Shown here one piece after another: positions 36,125 through 44,811 of a stretch of 64,000 bases of DNA (its first letter is position 1; every line of letters begins with the position of its first letter). Position numbers and translations under genes: made by a program. Below the pieces are notes generated by a model, which worked only from the letters and a program-made list of their open reading frames with translations, searched no databases and was not told where the DNA came from. The DNA comes from Bacteroidota bacterium (GTDB lineage: Bacteria; Bacteroidota; Bacteroidia; UKL13-3), in the NCBI GenBank assembly GCA_027487835.1, contig JAIYCU010000019.1:62001-126000 (forward strand). Direction: 5' to 3'.

Positions 36125-36493
36125 TTAGTGCTTATGGTCGTCTCCAAATACTTTAACCTTATGACCAAATTGGTGGGCAAACTCGCGCATTTCTTCTGCT
36201 ACTTCTTTATTATTAGTGGCGCGCTCAAAAGTGTCAGCCATGGTGGCTAGGGTTTGAAACATAAATAAATTCATCTCCTCAACATTCATGTCTTGGGTCC
36301 ATAAATCTATGCGAAGTGCATTTTGCTGTAAGCCATCAAATATACTTAACATCATGCCTTTTGCCTGCTCTTTGCCAGCAAAATCAGCATCATCAGCATC
36401 CCACTCAAGGTTAATGGGTAAATTCTCTTTGTCTAAATGAACATCAATTCTAATCTGTGAAGTTTTAACAACTTCTTTTTTTGCTTCACTCAT
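36125..36493 (-). CDS. gldC: Gliding motility protein GldC
   Basis: A 122-residue protein matching GldC over its whole length: IRIDVHLDKENLPINLEWDADDAD, AKGMMLSIFD, LRIDLWTQDMNVEEMN and the helical TLATMADTFERAT. No signal peptide or membrane segment is present. GldC is a T9SS/gliding accessory protein in Bacteroidota and is usually near gldB, which is not in this window. The gene lies 4 bp after the MerR-type regulator and 2 bp before the cupin gene. It agrees with the T9SS cargo found elsewhere in the window. Whether this organism glides cannot be read here, because gldC also occurs in non-gliding T9SS species. Confidence 0.9.
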   Translation of the reverse strand: MSEAKKEVVKTSQIRIDVHLDKENLPINLEWDADDADFAGKEQAKGMMLSIFDGLQQNALRIDLWTQDMNVEEMNLFMFQTLATMADTFERATNNKEVAEEMREFAHQFGHKVKVFGDDHKH

Positions 36494-36497
36494 GTTT

Positions 36498-36833
36498 TTA
36501 TTCTGGTAATTGGTTTTTTATTTCAACAAGAAACCCTCGTAGCTTGTTTAGTTTTTCTTTAATTTCATCAATATTGGCTTTGGCATTGCCTTCTTTTAAT
36601 CGCTCGTTTGCCCCTTGCAGGGTAAATCCTTCCACTTTAACTAAATGGTAAATGCGTTGCAAAAGTTGAATGTCTTTTTGGGCAAATTTTCTAGTTCCGC
36701 CTTCTGTTTTATGTGGCTTAAGTTGCGGGAATTCCTTCTCCCAAAAGCGAATAACAGATGGGCTAAGCTTTAATATTTCTGCCACTTCTCCGATAGAAAA
36801 ATGGGTTTTCTCAATTTCATCCGAATGTTTCAT
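36498..36833 (-). CDS. MerR family transcriptional regulator
   Basis: A 111-residue protein with an N-terminal winged helix typical of MerR: FSIGEVAEILKLSPSVIRFWEKEFPQLKPHKTEGGTRKFAQKDIQLL. The C-terminal half is a short helix for dimerisation (RLKEGNAKANIDEIKEKLNKLR) without a cysteine-rich metal site or a ligand-binding domain. It starts 6 bp after the M23 peptidase stop and ends 4 bp before gldC. Its targets are unknown. The arrangement beside an M23 peptidase recurs in Bacteroidota. Confidence 0.9.
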   Translation of the reverse strand: MKHSDEIEKTHFSIGEVAEILKLSPSVIRFWEKEFPQLKPHKTEGGTRKFAQKDIQLLQRIYHLVKVEGFTLQGANERLKEGNAKANIDEIKEKLNKLRGFLVEIKNQLPE

Positions 36834-36839
36834 AAGATG

Positions 36840-37805
36840 TTAATCGAATGATTGGCCCTCTCTTGCTGCTAACTCGCGAATAGCTTGGTACTCAGATTCG
36901 GTTAAGTCGTTAAAGAAGTAATTAATTGGATTGATTTTCCTGTCTCCTTTGATTACTTCATAATGCACATGGGGGGCGGTGGAGGTTCCGGTTGAACCCA
37001 CATAGCCAATTAATTCGCCTCGTTTTACTTTTTTGCCTGTTTGCACAGACATTTTACTCATGTGTGCATACAAGGATGAATAGCCAAAGCCGTGGTAAAT
37101 GACCACATGATTGCCATATCCGCTGCCATTTTCGGCCGTTCTGATAGTGCCATTTCCAGTGGCATAAATGGGAGTGCCTTTTGGTGCCGTGAAATCCATA
37201 CCTGAATGAAATTTATGTGTTTTGAAAATAGGATGAATTCGATAGCCGTAGCCCGATGCCATGCGTGTAAGGTCTTTATTACTGATGGGTTGAATGGCAG
37301 GAATCGAGGCAAGAAACTCTGTTTTATTTTTGGCCAACTCTGATAGTTCATCAAAAGATTTTCCTTGAATGTCTACCAAGTAAGTAAGCTCATCAATCTT
37401 TTTTTGCAGGTTAATAATTTCTGCCGCATTGTTTAGTCCTTCCAAATCTCTGTATTTATCTGAAAGCTTAGCGTCGCTTAATTGCTCAATTTCCATTGGC
37501 TCCGCCTCAAAGATGGCTCGGTAAATATTTTTATCTCGCTCTTGCAGGTTGATAATAGATTTATTGAGTTGAACCACCTTTTGATTTAGAATTTTAAGTT
37601 GGTATTTGTATTGGTCGTTTTCCCGCTTTAATACCCGCTCTTTTGGCGAGTCTAAAAAGGTGTACGCCACAAAAACCATGATACCGCCTGCCACAGCAGA
37701 AGCCGATAAGAAACCGAATACCCTGAGCACAATGCTCCAGATATTGGTTCCCACCTTTTCAAAGTCGAGCTTATGCGGGTTATAAAAGTATTTTATTTTT
37801 GCCAA
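36840..37805 (-). CDS. Membrane-anchored M23 family peptidoglycan endopeptidase, TTG start
   Basis: A 321-residue protein with one membrane segment (about 24-50), a periplasmic coiled coil (about 58-165) and a C-terminal LytM/M23 domain. The zinc site is complete: His200 and Asp204 in HSGMDF, then His281 in PHVHYE, with His248 in YAHMS as catalytic partner. It should cleave cross-links in peptidoglycan during growth or division. The start is TTG at 37805: MAKIKYFYNPHKLDFEK matches the usual N-terminus of Bacteroidota relatives, and the next Met lies inside the membrane segment. It is the first gene of the operon leading to gldC. Confidence 0.9.
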   Translation of the reverse strand: MAKIKYFYNPHKLDFEKVGTNIWSIVLRVFGFLSASAVAGGIMVFVAYTFLDSPKERVLKRENDQYKYQLKILNQKVVQLNKSIINLQERDKNIYRAIFEAEPMEIEQLSDAKLSDKYRDLEGLNNAAEIINLQKKIDELTYLVDIQGKSFDELSELAKNKTEFLASIPAIQPISNKDLTRMASGYGYRIHPIFKTHKFHSGMDFTAPKGTPIYATGNGTIRTAENGSGYGNHVVIYHGFGYSSLYAHMSKMSVQTGKKVKRGELIGYVGSTGTSTAPHVHYEVIKGDRKINPINYFFNDLTESEYQAIRELAAREGQSFD

Positions 37806-37890
37806 GTTTTTGCTTTTTCGGTTTCTATAAAATCCCCTTCTTTGTAAGGATTTTTAGTCTCCTATTATAGATAAAGGTGGACGAAGATAA

Positions 37891-37920
37891 TTGTTTAACC
37901 GCAAAACTTAATAGTTTTGC
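37891..37920 (+). promoter_or_regulatory. alaS promoter overlapping a palindrome
   Basis: TTG at 37891-37893 and TAGTTTTG at 37912-37919 (exact TAnnTTTG) are 18 nt apart. The perfect inverted repeat GCAAAACT-TAAT-AGTTTTGC (37901-37920) contains the -7 element in its right arm, so a protein or RNA hairpin here would affect initiation. The ATG lies 14 bp after the box. Confidence 0.5.
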
Positions 37921-37933
37921 CATAAGTGTTTGA

Positions 37934-40540
37934 ATGTCAAAAATGAAATCGAGCGAAGTACGTCAACAGTTTTTAGATTTTTTTGCCTCTAAGGGTCATC
38001 AGATCGTTAAATCTGCACCCATTGTTGTTAAAAATGATCCAACCCTAATGTTCACCAATGCCGGGATGAACCAATTTAAAGATTGGTTTTTAGGCAATGA
38101 AACGCCCAAATATAAACGCGTAGCCGATACCCAAAAATGTTTAAGGGTAAGTGGCAAGCACAATGATTTGGAAGAAGTAGGGGTAGATACCTATCACCAT
38201 ACCATGTTTGAAATGCTTGGCAATTGGAGTTTTGGCGATTATTTTAAAAAGGAAGCCATTGAATGGGCTTGGGAATTACTAACCAAAGTATATGGTTTGC
38301 CAGCAGATAGATTATATGTTACCGTTTTTGAAGGCGATACAAAAGAAAATTTGGCATTCGACCAAGAAGCGTATGACAATTGGCTTTTATGGATAGCCAA
38401 AGACCGCATCCTAAATGGAAACAAAAAAGATAATTTCTGGGAAATGGGTGATACGGGTCCTTGTGGGCCGTGTACAGAAATTCATATCGACTTGCGCCCT
38501 GAGGCAGAGCGTGCCCAAGTGCCTGGCAGTTCTTTGGTAAACAACGACCATCCACAAGTGATCGAAATATGGAACAATGTGTTTATGGAATTTAACCGTA
38601 AAGCAGATGGTTCCCTAGAAAAATTACCTGCGCAGCACGTAGATACTGGAATGGGCTTCGAGCGCTTGTGCCGCGCCATAGAAGCCAAACAAAGCAATTA
38701 TGATACGGATGTTTTCGTTCCTTATATTAAGTTTTTAGAAGAAGCCTCTGGCATTGTCTATGGCAGCGCAGAGAAAACAGATATTGCCATGCGGGTGCTT
38801 GCGGATCATATTCGCACCATCACCTTTGCCATTTTAGATGGTCAATTGCCTTCCAACAATGGCGCAGGTTATGTAATCAGACGTATTTTACGCAGAGCCG
38901 TTCGCTATTATTATAGCTTCCTAAACAAACGTGAGCCACTCTTACATCAAATGGTTGCCTTGGTGGGCAATGCCTTTGCTGATATTTTCCCCGAGGTAAA
39001 AGAGAAAAAATCTTTCATCGAAACCGTCATTAAAGAAGAAGAGATGGCTTTCTTAAGAACACTCGAAAATGGGATTAAAAGAATTGAAAGACATCCCGGT
39101 GACATCAATGGCGAAGTGGCGTTTGAATTGTTTGATACCTATGGATTCCCAATTGATTTAACCCAATTAATTGCCAGAGAGCAAGGATTTTCTGTTGACT
39201 TAGCTGGTTTTGAAAAGAATTTGCAATTGCAAAAAGAACGTTCAAGAAAGGCTACTACTTTAGAAACTGAAGATTGGGTAGTGTTAGAAGAAAACGACCA
39301 GTTGAAGTTTATTGGGTACGATCAATTGCAAGCCGAGGTGCGCATTACCCGCTACAGAAAAGTTAAAGCCAAAGGCAAAGAACAATTCCAATTAGTATTG
39401 AACCAAACCCCATTTTATGGTGAGAGCGGCGGACAAGTTGGCGACATTGGTAGTCTTGAAAGTATCAATGAAAAAATAGAAATCTTAGATACCCAAAAAG
39501 AGAATAACCTCATTGTACATATTGCGGCAAGGTTGCCAGAAAATCCTGCTGCTGTATTTGTGGCAAAGGTGAATGCAGCTAAACGCCAACTTACCAGTGC
39601 CAATCACTCGGCCACGCATTTATTGCATGCCGCCTTAAGAGAAGTTTTAGGTACCCATGTAGAGCAAAAAGGTTCATTGGTAAACAGTGACTATTTGCGT
39701 TTCGACTTCTCTCATTTCAAGGCCATGAGCGAAACAGAACTAGAGCAAGTGAGCATACGTGTAAATGAAAAAATTAGAGAAAACATTGCCTTAGATGAAC
39801 GCAGAGACGTGCCAATTGAAGAAGCAAAATCACTTGGTGCCATGGCTTTGTTTGGCGAAAAATACGGAGATAAGGTACGTGTGATTACATTTGACCCAAG
39901 TTACAGTGTAGAACTTTGTGGAGGCACGCATGTGCAAGCTACAGGCCAAATTGGAATGTTTAGCTTTAGCGCAGAATCTGCCGTAGCAGCGGGAGTAAGG
40001 CGTATAGAAGCCATTACTTCGGTGGCTGCAGAAAACCAAAGTAGGGAAGAGAAGCAGGTGCTTGCAGAACTTAAAGACTTGCTAAAAAGCAAAGACCTTA
40101 AGAAGTCTATAGAAACCTTAATGGCAGAAAAGGCAGAATTGCAGAAGAAATTAGAACTTTTAGAGTCGGAAAAAACACAAGCCTTAAAGCTGCTGTTAAA
40201 AGACAAAGTTGTGCAGCAAGGCGACCTACATTTCTTGATTGAGGAGGTTGAAATTTCAAATGCAGAACAATTAAAGAACTTATCTTTCCAATTGCGCCAA
40301 GAGATTCCAAACTTAGTTTGTATTTTAGGTTGCGGTTTGAACCAAAAGCCTTTATTAAGTATAATTTTAGCAGACGAGTTGGTTCAAACCAAACAATTGA
40401 ATGCGGGTAATTTGGTAAAGCAATTGGCCAAGCACATACAGGGCGGTGGCGGCGGTCAGCCCTTTTATGCTACAGCTGGTGGTAATAAGATGGATGGCTT
40501 AAAGGCAGCTTTGGAAGAAGCGAGAGAAATGTTTAAATAA
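37934..40540 (+). CDS. alaS: Alanyl-tRNA synthetase
   Basis: An 868-residue class II synthetase, complete. The N-terminal catalytic core starts SSEVRQQFLDFFASKGHQIV, with motif 1 and 2 features in FTNAGMNQFKDWFLG and HHTMFEMLGNWSFGDYF, and GDTGPCGPCTEIH. The editing domain carries HSATHLLH near residue 558 and the zinc ligand Cys662 in CGGTHV, so mischarged Ser- or Gly-tRNA can be hydrolysed. The C-terminal oligomerisation domain ends with GGGGGQPFYATAGG. A second Met four codons in is a possible alternative start. The gene is divergent from the M23 operon and stands alone; no T-box leader is expected or seen. Confidence 0.97.
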   Translation: MSKMKSSEVRQQFLDFFASKGHQIVKSAPIVVKNDPTLMFTNAGMNQFKDWFLGNETPKYKRVADTQKCLRVSGKHNDLEEVGVDTYHHTMFEMLGNWSFGDYFKKEAIEWAWELLTKVYGLPADRLYVTVFEGDTKENLAFDQEAYDNWLLWIAKDRILNGNKKDNFWEMGDTGPCGPCTEIHIDLRPEAERAQVPGSSLVNNDHPQVIEIWNNVFMEFNRKADGSLEKLPAQHVDTGMGFERLCRAIEAKQSNYDTDVFVPYIKFLEEASGIVYGSAEKTDIAMRVLADHIRTITFAILDGQLPSNNGAGYVIRRILRRAVRYYYSFLNKREPLLHQMVALVGNAFADIFPEVKEKKSFIETVIKEEEMAFLRTLENGIKRIERHPGDINGEVAFELFDTYGFPIDLTQLIAREQGFSVDLAGFEKNLQLQKERSRKATTLETEDWVVLEENDQLKFIGYDQLQAEVRITRYRKVKAKGKEQFQLVLNQTPFYGESGGQVGDIGSLESINEKIEILDTQKENNLIVHIAARLPENPAAVFVAKVNAAKRQLTSANHSATHLLHAALREVLGTHVEQKGSLVNSDYLRFDFSHFKAMSETELEQVSIRVNEKIRENIALDERRDVPIEEAKSLGAMALFGEKYGDKVRVITFDPSYSVELCGGTHVQATGQIGMFSFSAESAVAAGVRRIEAITSVAAENQSREEKQVLAELKDLLKSKDLKKSIETLMAEKAELQKKLELLESEKTQALKLLLKDKVVQQGDLHFLIEEVEISNAEQLKNLSFQLRQEIPNLVCILGCGLNQKPLLSIILADELVQTKQLNAGNLVKQLAKHIQGGGGGQPFYATAGGNKMDGLKAALEEAREMFK

Positions 40541-40922
40541 GTAATAAATAGAAATTGTTTTAATTGTATGTGGCACCTCAACTAATTTAACTGGAGGCTG
40601 AGTAAGTATAGTTTCTGACAGAACCAGGTTTTATATTGGGGTATAAGTGGGGGGTGTTCTAGACTTAACTAGCTTTACTTTACAATATAATTGGTGGTGT
40701 ATTGTATTAAATAAGTTATGTCTTGTACCTTAACTGGGTTGTGTGTAAAACATAACTGTTCTGTTTTAGGCTAAATGGATTGTATATGAACTTAAACCGA
40801 GTTTAGGTTTAGCACTAAACTGCCTATGGTGAATACATAAATAGTTTAGTTCTTTTACACAACTAGTTTAATGTTTTTATGAATGGTTTGTGTTGTGGGG
40901 TGAAAAAGTCATTGCAAACCTT
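40541..40922. other. Non-coding interval downstream of alaS
   Basis: About 380 bp without a gene and without a convincing terminator. Short words related to TTAACTAG/TTAACTGG recur (near 40586, 40665, 40731), and GTTTAG-CA-CTAAAC near 40808-40821 is a small inverted repeat. No RNA gene is recognisable. Confidence 0.5.
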
Positions 40923-40939
40923 TAATTTTGGGTCGAACC
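40923..40939 (+). promoter_or_regulatory. -7 element and palindrome upstream of the 40957 lipoprotein gene
   Basis: TAATTTTG at 40923-40930 matches TAnnTTTG exactly, 27 bp before the ATG. It overlaps by one base the palindromic word GGGTCGAACC (40930-40939). No TTG sits at the ideal -33 distance, so the promoter is tentative. Confidence 0.35.
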
Positions 40940-40956
40940 TAAAATAATTAATTAAC

Positions 40957-41670
40957 ATGAAACAAACCCTATTTTTTGCCTTGGCAATTAGCTTACTTTT
41001 TAGCTGTAAAAAAGAAACCATTGAAGTTCGGTATATTCCAGAGAACATTTGTTTGGTAGATTCTGTTTATACGGATAATGGATATCAGGCCTTTTTTTAT
41101 AATTCGAATAATAGATTGGAGAAGGCCATTTCAAAGGATGGCGACCAAACCTTTGTTCAAAACATAGTTTATACAGGCAATTTGGTAACCATTTCAGTTG
41201 AGGGCCAAGATGGACAACAATCAGTTTGGTTAAATTCTTTTGGGTATTGTGATAGCATAATATCAGAATTTGCTGGAGGAGAAATTATTTTTCGCTTTAA
41301 ATACAATGCCAAACAGCAAGTAATAGAGCGTCATATCTATGGAGATTTGGGCACATTTGTGTTAGATCAAAAGAATTATTTTGAATATATTAATGGCAAT
41401 AATTCAAGGGAGTATACAATCAATGATGGCGATACATCCTTTACCGATTATGTTTATGATTTAACGAAGGAAAATTCTTTACAAAGGCATGAAACTCTCT
41501 TGCAATTTCTACCAGCCAATAATAATATACTTACAAAGATTATCTATCCAGATGGCACAGAGGATGCTTTGACGTATGTTTATGATGCAAGTAATAAGGT
41601 AACAAAGCGCACCATTGAAGAGGAGGATGGAACGCTTACCACAGAGCAGTTTATTTGGATTTGTAAATAA
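40957..41670 (+). CDS. Lipoprotein with YD-repeat-like strands (paralogue of 43980-44696)
   Basis: A 237-residue lipoprotein with lipobox LFSC followed by KKE. The body has repeated short strands such as FFYNSNNRLEKAI, FRFKYNAKQQVIERH and YVYDASNKVTKRTI, which resemble the YD/RHS-type strand-turn pattern. It pairs with the 238-residue lipoprotein at 43980: both have ENICLVDS/YCLIDS near the start, FGYCDSIISEF/AGFCDSLIIDF in the middle, and end in W(I/K)CK or WKCSY. Two conserved cysteines may form a disulfide. The function is unknown. It opens a cluster of lipoprotein and LruC genes. Confidence 0.78.
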   Translation: MKQTLFFALAISLLFSCKKETIEVRYIPENICLVDSVYTDNGYQAFFYNSNNRLEKAISKDGDQTFVQNIVYTGNLVTISVEGQDGQQSVWLNSFGYCDSIISEFAGGEIIFRFKYNAKQQVIERHIYGDLGTFVLDQKNYFEYINGNNSREYTINDGDTSFTDYVYDLTKENSLQRHETLLQFLPANNNILTKIIYPDGTEDALTYVYDASNKVTKRTIEEEDGTLTTEQFIWICK

Positions 41671-41866
41671 ATTCATTATTTATAATCAAACACAATCCAT
41701 TTGAGTTCTTTTAATTGTTAAATTTGGGAGGAGTTGATTCAAAATGGGACGAACTATTGATTTGAATTAGCTAGCAGTTTATTATAAATAGCTAAAAATC
41801 AGTCGTTAAATCGGTATTTTGATTTTTGGAAGTGGTTTTGCCGTTTAAAAGCAAAAACACCAACAA

Positions 41867-42286
41867 ATGAAAATCAAAAATCTATTTTACGTACTATTAC
41901 TTCTTACAATAGTATCGTGCAAAAAAGAGTATGTAGAATTACCAGAAGTAACTAGTCCAAATGAAAAAGCAACTAGTTTTAGAGAATTAAATACCCAAGA
42001 AAATTTCGATTGGGCTACGCAAAAAAATGTAGCAATAAGTGTTCAAGGCTTAAAAACGCAGGTGCCAATTAACCGTACGATTAAGGTGAGCAGTGTGGAT
42101 GGAAATACCACTTATTATACTGGATTGTACTTAATGGAAACTAGCAATGTATTAGCAATAAAAGTTCCTTCACCTGTTACCGAGGTAAAAGTAACTTACG
42201 GTAGTATTGAAAAAATTGTTAAAATTGCTGCAAATAAAGCCAACTTCAGTTTTATGCCGGATGTGGTGGAGATACCTGCCCAATAA
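41867..42286 (+). CDS. Small lipoprotein upstream of the LruC-domain gene
   Basis: A 139-residue lipoprotein with lipobox IVSC and KKEYVELP after it. The segment ENFDWATQKNVAISVQGL resembles the N-terminal beta-sandwich found in, or next to, LruC-domain proteins of Bacteroidota. The remainder (TIKVSSVDGNTTYYTGLYL, SPVTEVKVTYGSIEKIVKIAAN) looks like a single beta-sandwich. It ends 34 bp before the LruC gene, and the two are likely co-transcribed and may form a complex at the outer membrane. The function is unknown. Confidence 0.75.
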   Translation: MKIKNLFYVLLLLTIVSCKKEYVELPEVTSPNEKATSFRELNTQENFDWATQKNVAISVQGLKTQVPINRTIKVSSVDGNTTYYTGLYLMETSNVLAIKVPSPVTEVKVTYGSIEKIVKIAANKANFSFMPDVVEIPAQ

Positions 42287-42320
42287 TTTTATTTGAACAC
42301 AAGCTTAAAAATAGTCTATC

Positions 42321-43841
42321 ATGAAATTTATTAAAATAATTTTGACCTTCTTGATTGTTTCAAGTTCGGTTATAGTAGAAGCGCAAACAGTTTCTACAGA
42401 TTGTGAAACGGCAGCTCCGCTTGCACCTAGAAGACCAGAAAATTGTCAAGCTTTTGACATTGCAAATTGTTGGGCTTTTGGTGCGGTTACCTATACAACA
42501 AACGCTACCCAAAGAATTACTGGCACGATGTCTATGCGCTCTAATTCACCTACAAATTTAGATCCTAGCGCTTGTTGGGTTAAATCTCCTTGGCTTAAAC
42601 CAGGTACTGGTAATATTACTTTCAAGATTAAGTTTGAAGCGGCTGCTGCAGCAACCATAAGAAGAGTAATTTTATCTTACTGTCCTTATAATGCTAGCAG
42701 TATTACTGCGCATAAAGAAGGAACAATGGTATTGTTCGACTCTATTAGCTATGCACCTAATCTTCCATTAACTGCACAAAGTTTATCGTTTGCAGTGCCT
42801 TCTGCAATTGCTAACTCGGGTCAACCTTATAAAATAAGAATTTCCTTTGTAGGTTCAGGTGGCACCACTCGTTATAACATGGATGATTTTGTGATTCCTG
42901 GTACTTATTGGGCAGATCCTTCAAACAGTTGTTTGCCTTTACCTGTTATCCAAGATGCGGATGCAGACGGAGTGGCTGATGCAGAGGATGCTTATCCTAA
43001 TGATGCATCAAGAGCCTATAATAACTGGTATCCTGCTGCAGGAAAAGGTACCTTGATGTATGAAGATTTATGGCCTTCTATGGGAGATTATGATTTTAAT
43101 GATTATGTATGTTCTTACCGCTATAACTTGGTTACTAATGCAAGTAACAAAGTGGTAGAAATGAAATTAAATATTACTTCTAGAGCAATTGGAGCAAGTA
43201 ATAGAAATGGTTTTGCTTTTCAATTGGATAATTTGGATCCTAGCAAAATATTAACGGTTAGCGGAACTTCAACAAACGGGGCTGAATGGGTTTCAAATGC
43301 TGCAAATGGTACAGAAAACGGACAAACCTATGCCAATGTTATTATATTTGATGATGCCTTTAAAATGCTTCCATCCCCAGGTGGCAGTGGGGTAAATGTA
43401 GATTTAAACAATCCTTATGTGACGCCTACAGAAATGAATCTTACGATTTCATTTACCACTGCAGGTGCAGCTGCAATTGGTTTAAGTGATATCAGTTTTA
43501 ATCCTTATATTATTATAAACCAAGAAAGAGGTCGCGAGGTGCATTTGCCAAACTTTGCGCCAAGTGCCAAAGCAAACCAAGCTTTGTTTGGAACTGAGGA
43601 TGATGATAGCAGCAAAGGCTTAGGAAAAATGGTTTCATTAAAATATTATAAAACCAAAAATAATCTTCCATGGGCCTTATCTGTAGAAGGTGAAGTTCCT
43701 TATCCAACAGAAAAAACAGATATCCTTGGTGCTTATTTGCATTTGGCCGAATGGGCAGAAAGCAATGGAACAGTTTATACTAATTGGTTTACCAGTGAAG
43801 AAGGTAACCGAAACAATACCAAGCTATATATTCAACCTTAG
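42321..43841 (+). CDS. LruC domain-containing exported protein (DUF4842)
   Basis: A 506-residue protein with signal peptide (cleavage near VEAQT). The N-terminal half (about 20-205) is a beta-rich domain with several Cys. Then a calcium-type loop, DADADGVADAEDAYPND (about 213-229), leads into the LruC/DUF4842 domain: MYEDLWPSMGDYDFNDYV, NGFAFQLDNL and the later LPNFAPSAKANQALFG. No T9SS domain or lipobox is present. LruC was first described in a Leptospira lipoprotein and is common in Bacteroidota, but its function is unknown. The gene is followed by a terminator. Confidence 0.87.
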   Translation: MKFIKIILTFLIVSSSVIVEAQTVSTDCETAAPLAPRRPENCQAFDIANCWAFGAVTYTTNATQRITGTMSMRSNSPTNLDPSACWVKSPWLKPGTGNITFKIKFEAAAAATIRRVILSYCPYNASSITAHKEGTMVLFDSISYAPNLPLTAQSLSFAVPSAIANSGQPYKIRISFVGSGGTTRYNMDDFVIPGTYWADPSNSCLPLPVIQDADADGVADAEDAYPNDASRAYNNWYPAAGKGTLMYEDLWPSMGDYDFNDYVCSYRYNLVTNASNKVVEMKLNITSRAIGASNRNGFAFQLDNLDPSKILTVSGTSTNGAEWVSNAANGTENGQTYANVIIFDDAFKMLPSPGGSGVNVDLNNPYVTPTEMNLTISFTTAGAAAIGLSDISFNPYIIINQERGREVHLPNFAPSAKANQALFGTEDDDSSKGLGKMVSLKYYKTKNNLPWALSVEGEVPYPTEKTDILGAYLHLAEWAESNGTVYTNWFTSEEGNRNNTKLYIQP

Positions 43842-43876
43842 TTATTTAAATTGATATTTGGATCAAACCGAAATAT

Positions 43877-43925
43877 AAAAAGGCTGAGCTAACAAATGAT
43901 GTTGGCTCAGCCTTTTGAGTTTTAG
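43877..43925. terminator. Terminator after the LruC gene, copy 1 of an identical pair
   Basis: The stem GGCTGAGC/GCTCAGCC, extended by AAAA/TTTT and by AACA/TGTT across one T-G wobble, forms a strong hairpin with flanking A and T tracts, so it works in both directions. All 49 bases (43877-43925) recur exactly at 44754-44802. Confidence 0.9.
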
Positions 43926-43979
43926 TTATTCATTACAATCTTTTTTTTGTATGTTAGATTTTCGGAAATTAATCCTACA

Positions 43980-44696
43980 ATGAAACTTAACTATATCCTT
44001 ATTTTATCTTTATTGGTGTTTTTTTCCTGCAAAAGGGAGGGCGATCAGCCTGGGAAACCTAAACCCTATCGCTATTGTTTAATTGATTCAACTGCTTCGG
44101 GTGATCTTTTTCAAAAATTAATTTATGACGATTTAAATCGGCTTACTAAAAGTATGGGGTATAGGGGGGATGATACGATAATACAAATCCTTCTTTATGA
44201 AAAGGATAAAATCATACTTAGTCGTTTCTTTAATAATAAGACAGTAGGAAGTTTTACCGCCTTATTAAATAAAGCGGGATTTTGTGATAGTTTGATCATA
44301 GACTTTAATCCAGGTTTTGTTTATGAAAAGTATCGGTACAATGAACTAAATCAATATGTAGAAAAAATAACCTATTATGATTTAGATAGCCTAAAAAAAA
44401 CAGATACACTTTTATATGAGTGGAAGGATGGAAACCTCATCTATGAAATTTCACTATCGAAAATTTCTAGAACCCATTATTATGACCTAAGTAAAAAAAA
44501 CTCTACTTCTGATTTGGAGACAACTTTATTCTTTTTACCAAGCAGTAAAAATCTTATTACTAAAACAAGAATTGGTAAACAAGATTCTACTTTATATCAA
44601 TACAAATTTGATGAGTACAATAAAGTGATTCAAAGACGTGAAATTTATAATTTATCAAGTTCAGAGATTAACTTCTTTTGGAAATGTTCCTATTGA
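43980..44696 (+). CDS. Lipoprotein with YD-repeat-like strands (paralogue of 40957-41670)
   Basis: A 238-residue lipoprotein with lipobox FFSC and KREGD after it. The frame extends upstream to a TTG at 43947, but the ATG at 43980 gives the proper signal peptide and a length equal to its paralogue. Strand-turn repeats include LIYDDLNRLTKSM, YRYNELNQYVEKI and YKFDEYNKVIQRRE. It is more diverged and lysine-rich than the paralogue. It lies between two identical terminators and is therefore a separate transcription unit. The function is unknown. Confidence 0.78.
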   Translation: MKLNYILILSLLVFFSCKREGDQPGKPKPYRYCLIDSTASGDLFQKLIYDDLNRLTKSMGYRGDDTIIQILLYEKDKIILSRFFNNKTVGSFTALLNKAGFCDSLIIDFNPGFVYEKYRYNELNQYVEKITYYDLDSLKKTDTLLYEWKDGNLIYEISLSKISRTHYYDLSKKNSTSDLETTLFFLPSSKNLITKTRIGKQDSTLYQYKFDEYNKVIQRREIYNLSSSEINFFWKCSY

Positions 44697-44753
44697 AAAT
44701 TCTATTTTTTAAATGTTCTAGGTTAAAAGAATCAATAGGGTCAATCCCTAACA

Positions 44754-44802
44754 AAAAAGGCTGAGCTAACAAATGATGTTGGCTCAGCCTTTTGAGTTTT
44801 AG
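44754..44802. terminator. Bidirectional terminator, copy 2 of an identical pair
   Basis: The same 49 bases as 43877-43925. It separates the plus-strand lipoprotein gene (stop at 44696) from the minus-strand PspC gene (stop at 44812) and can end both. Confidence 0.9.
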
Positions 44803-44811
44803 CGGTAAATG

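Noticed and set aside
40541-40956. Small minus-strand frame (40863-41048) in the gap after alaS
   Set aside because: It overlaps the lipoprotein start, has no recognisable features and lacks a promoter.
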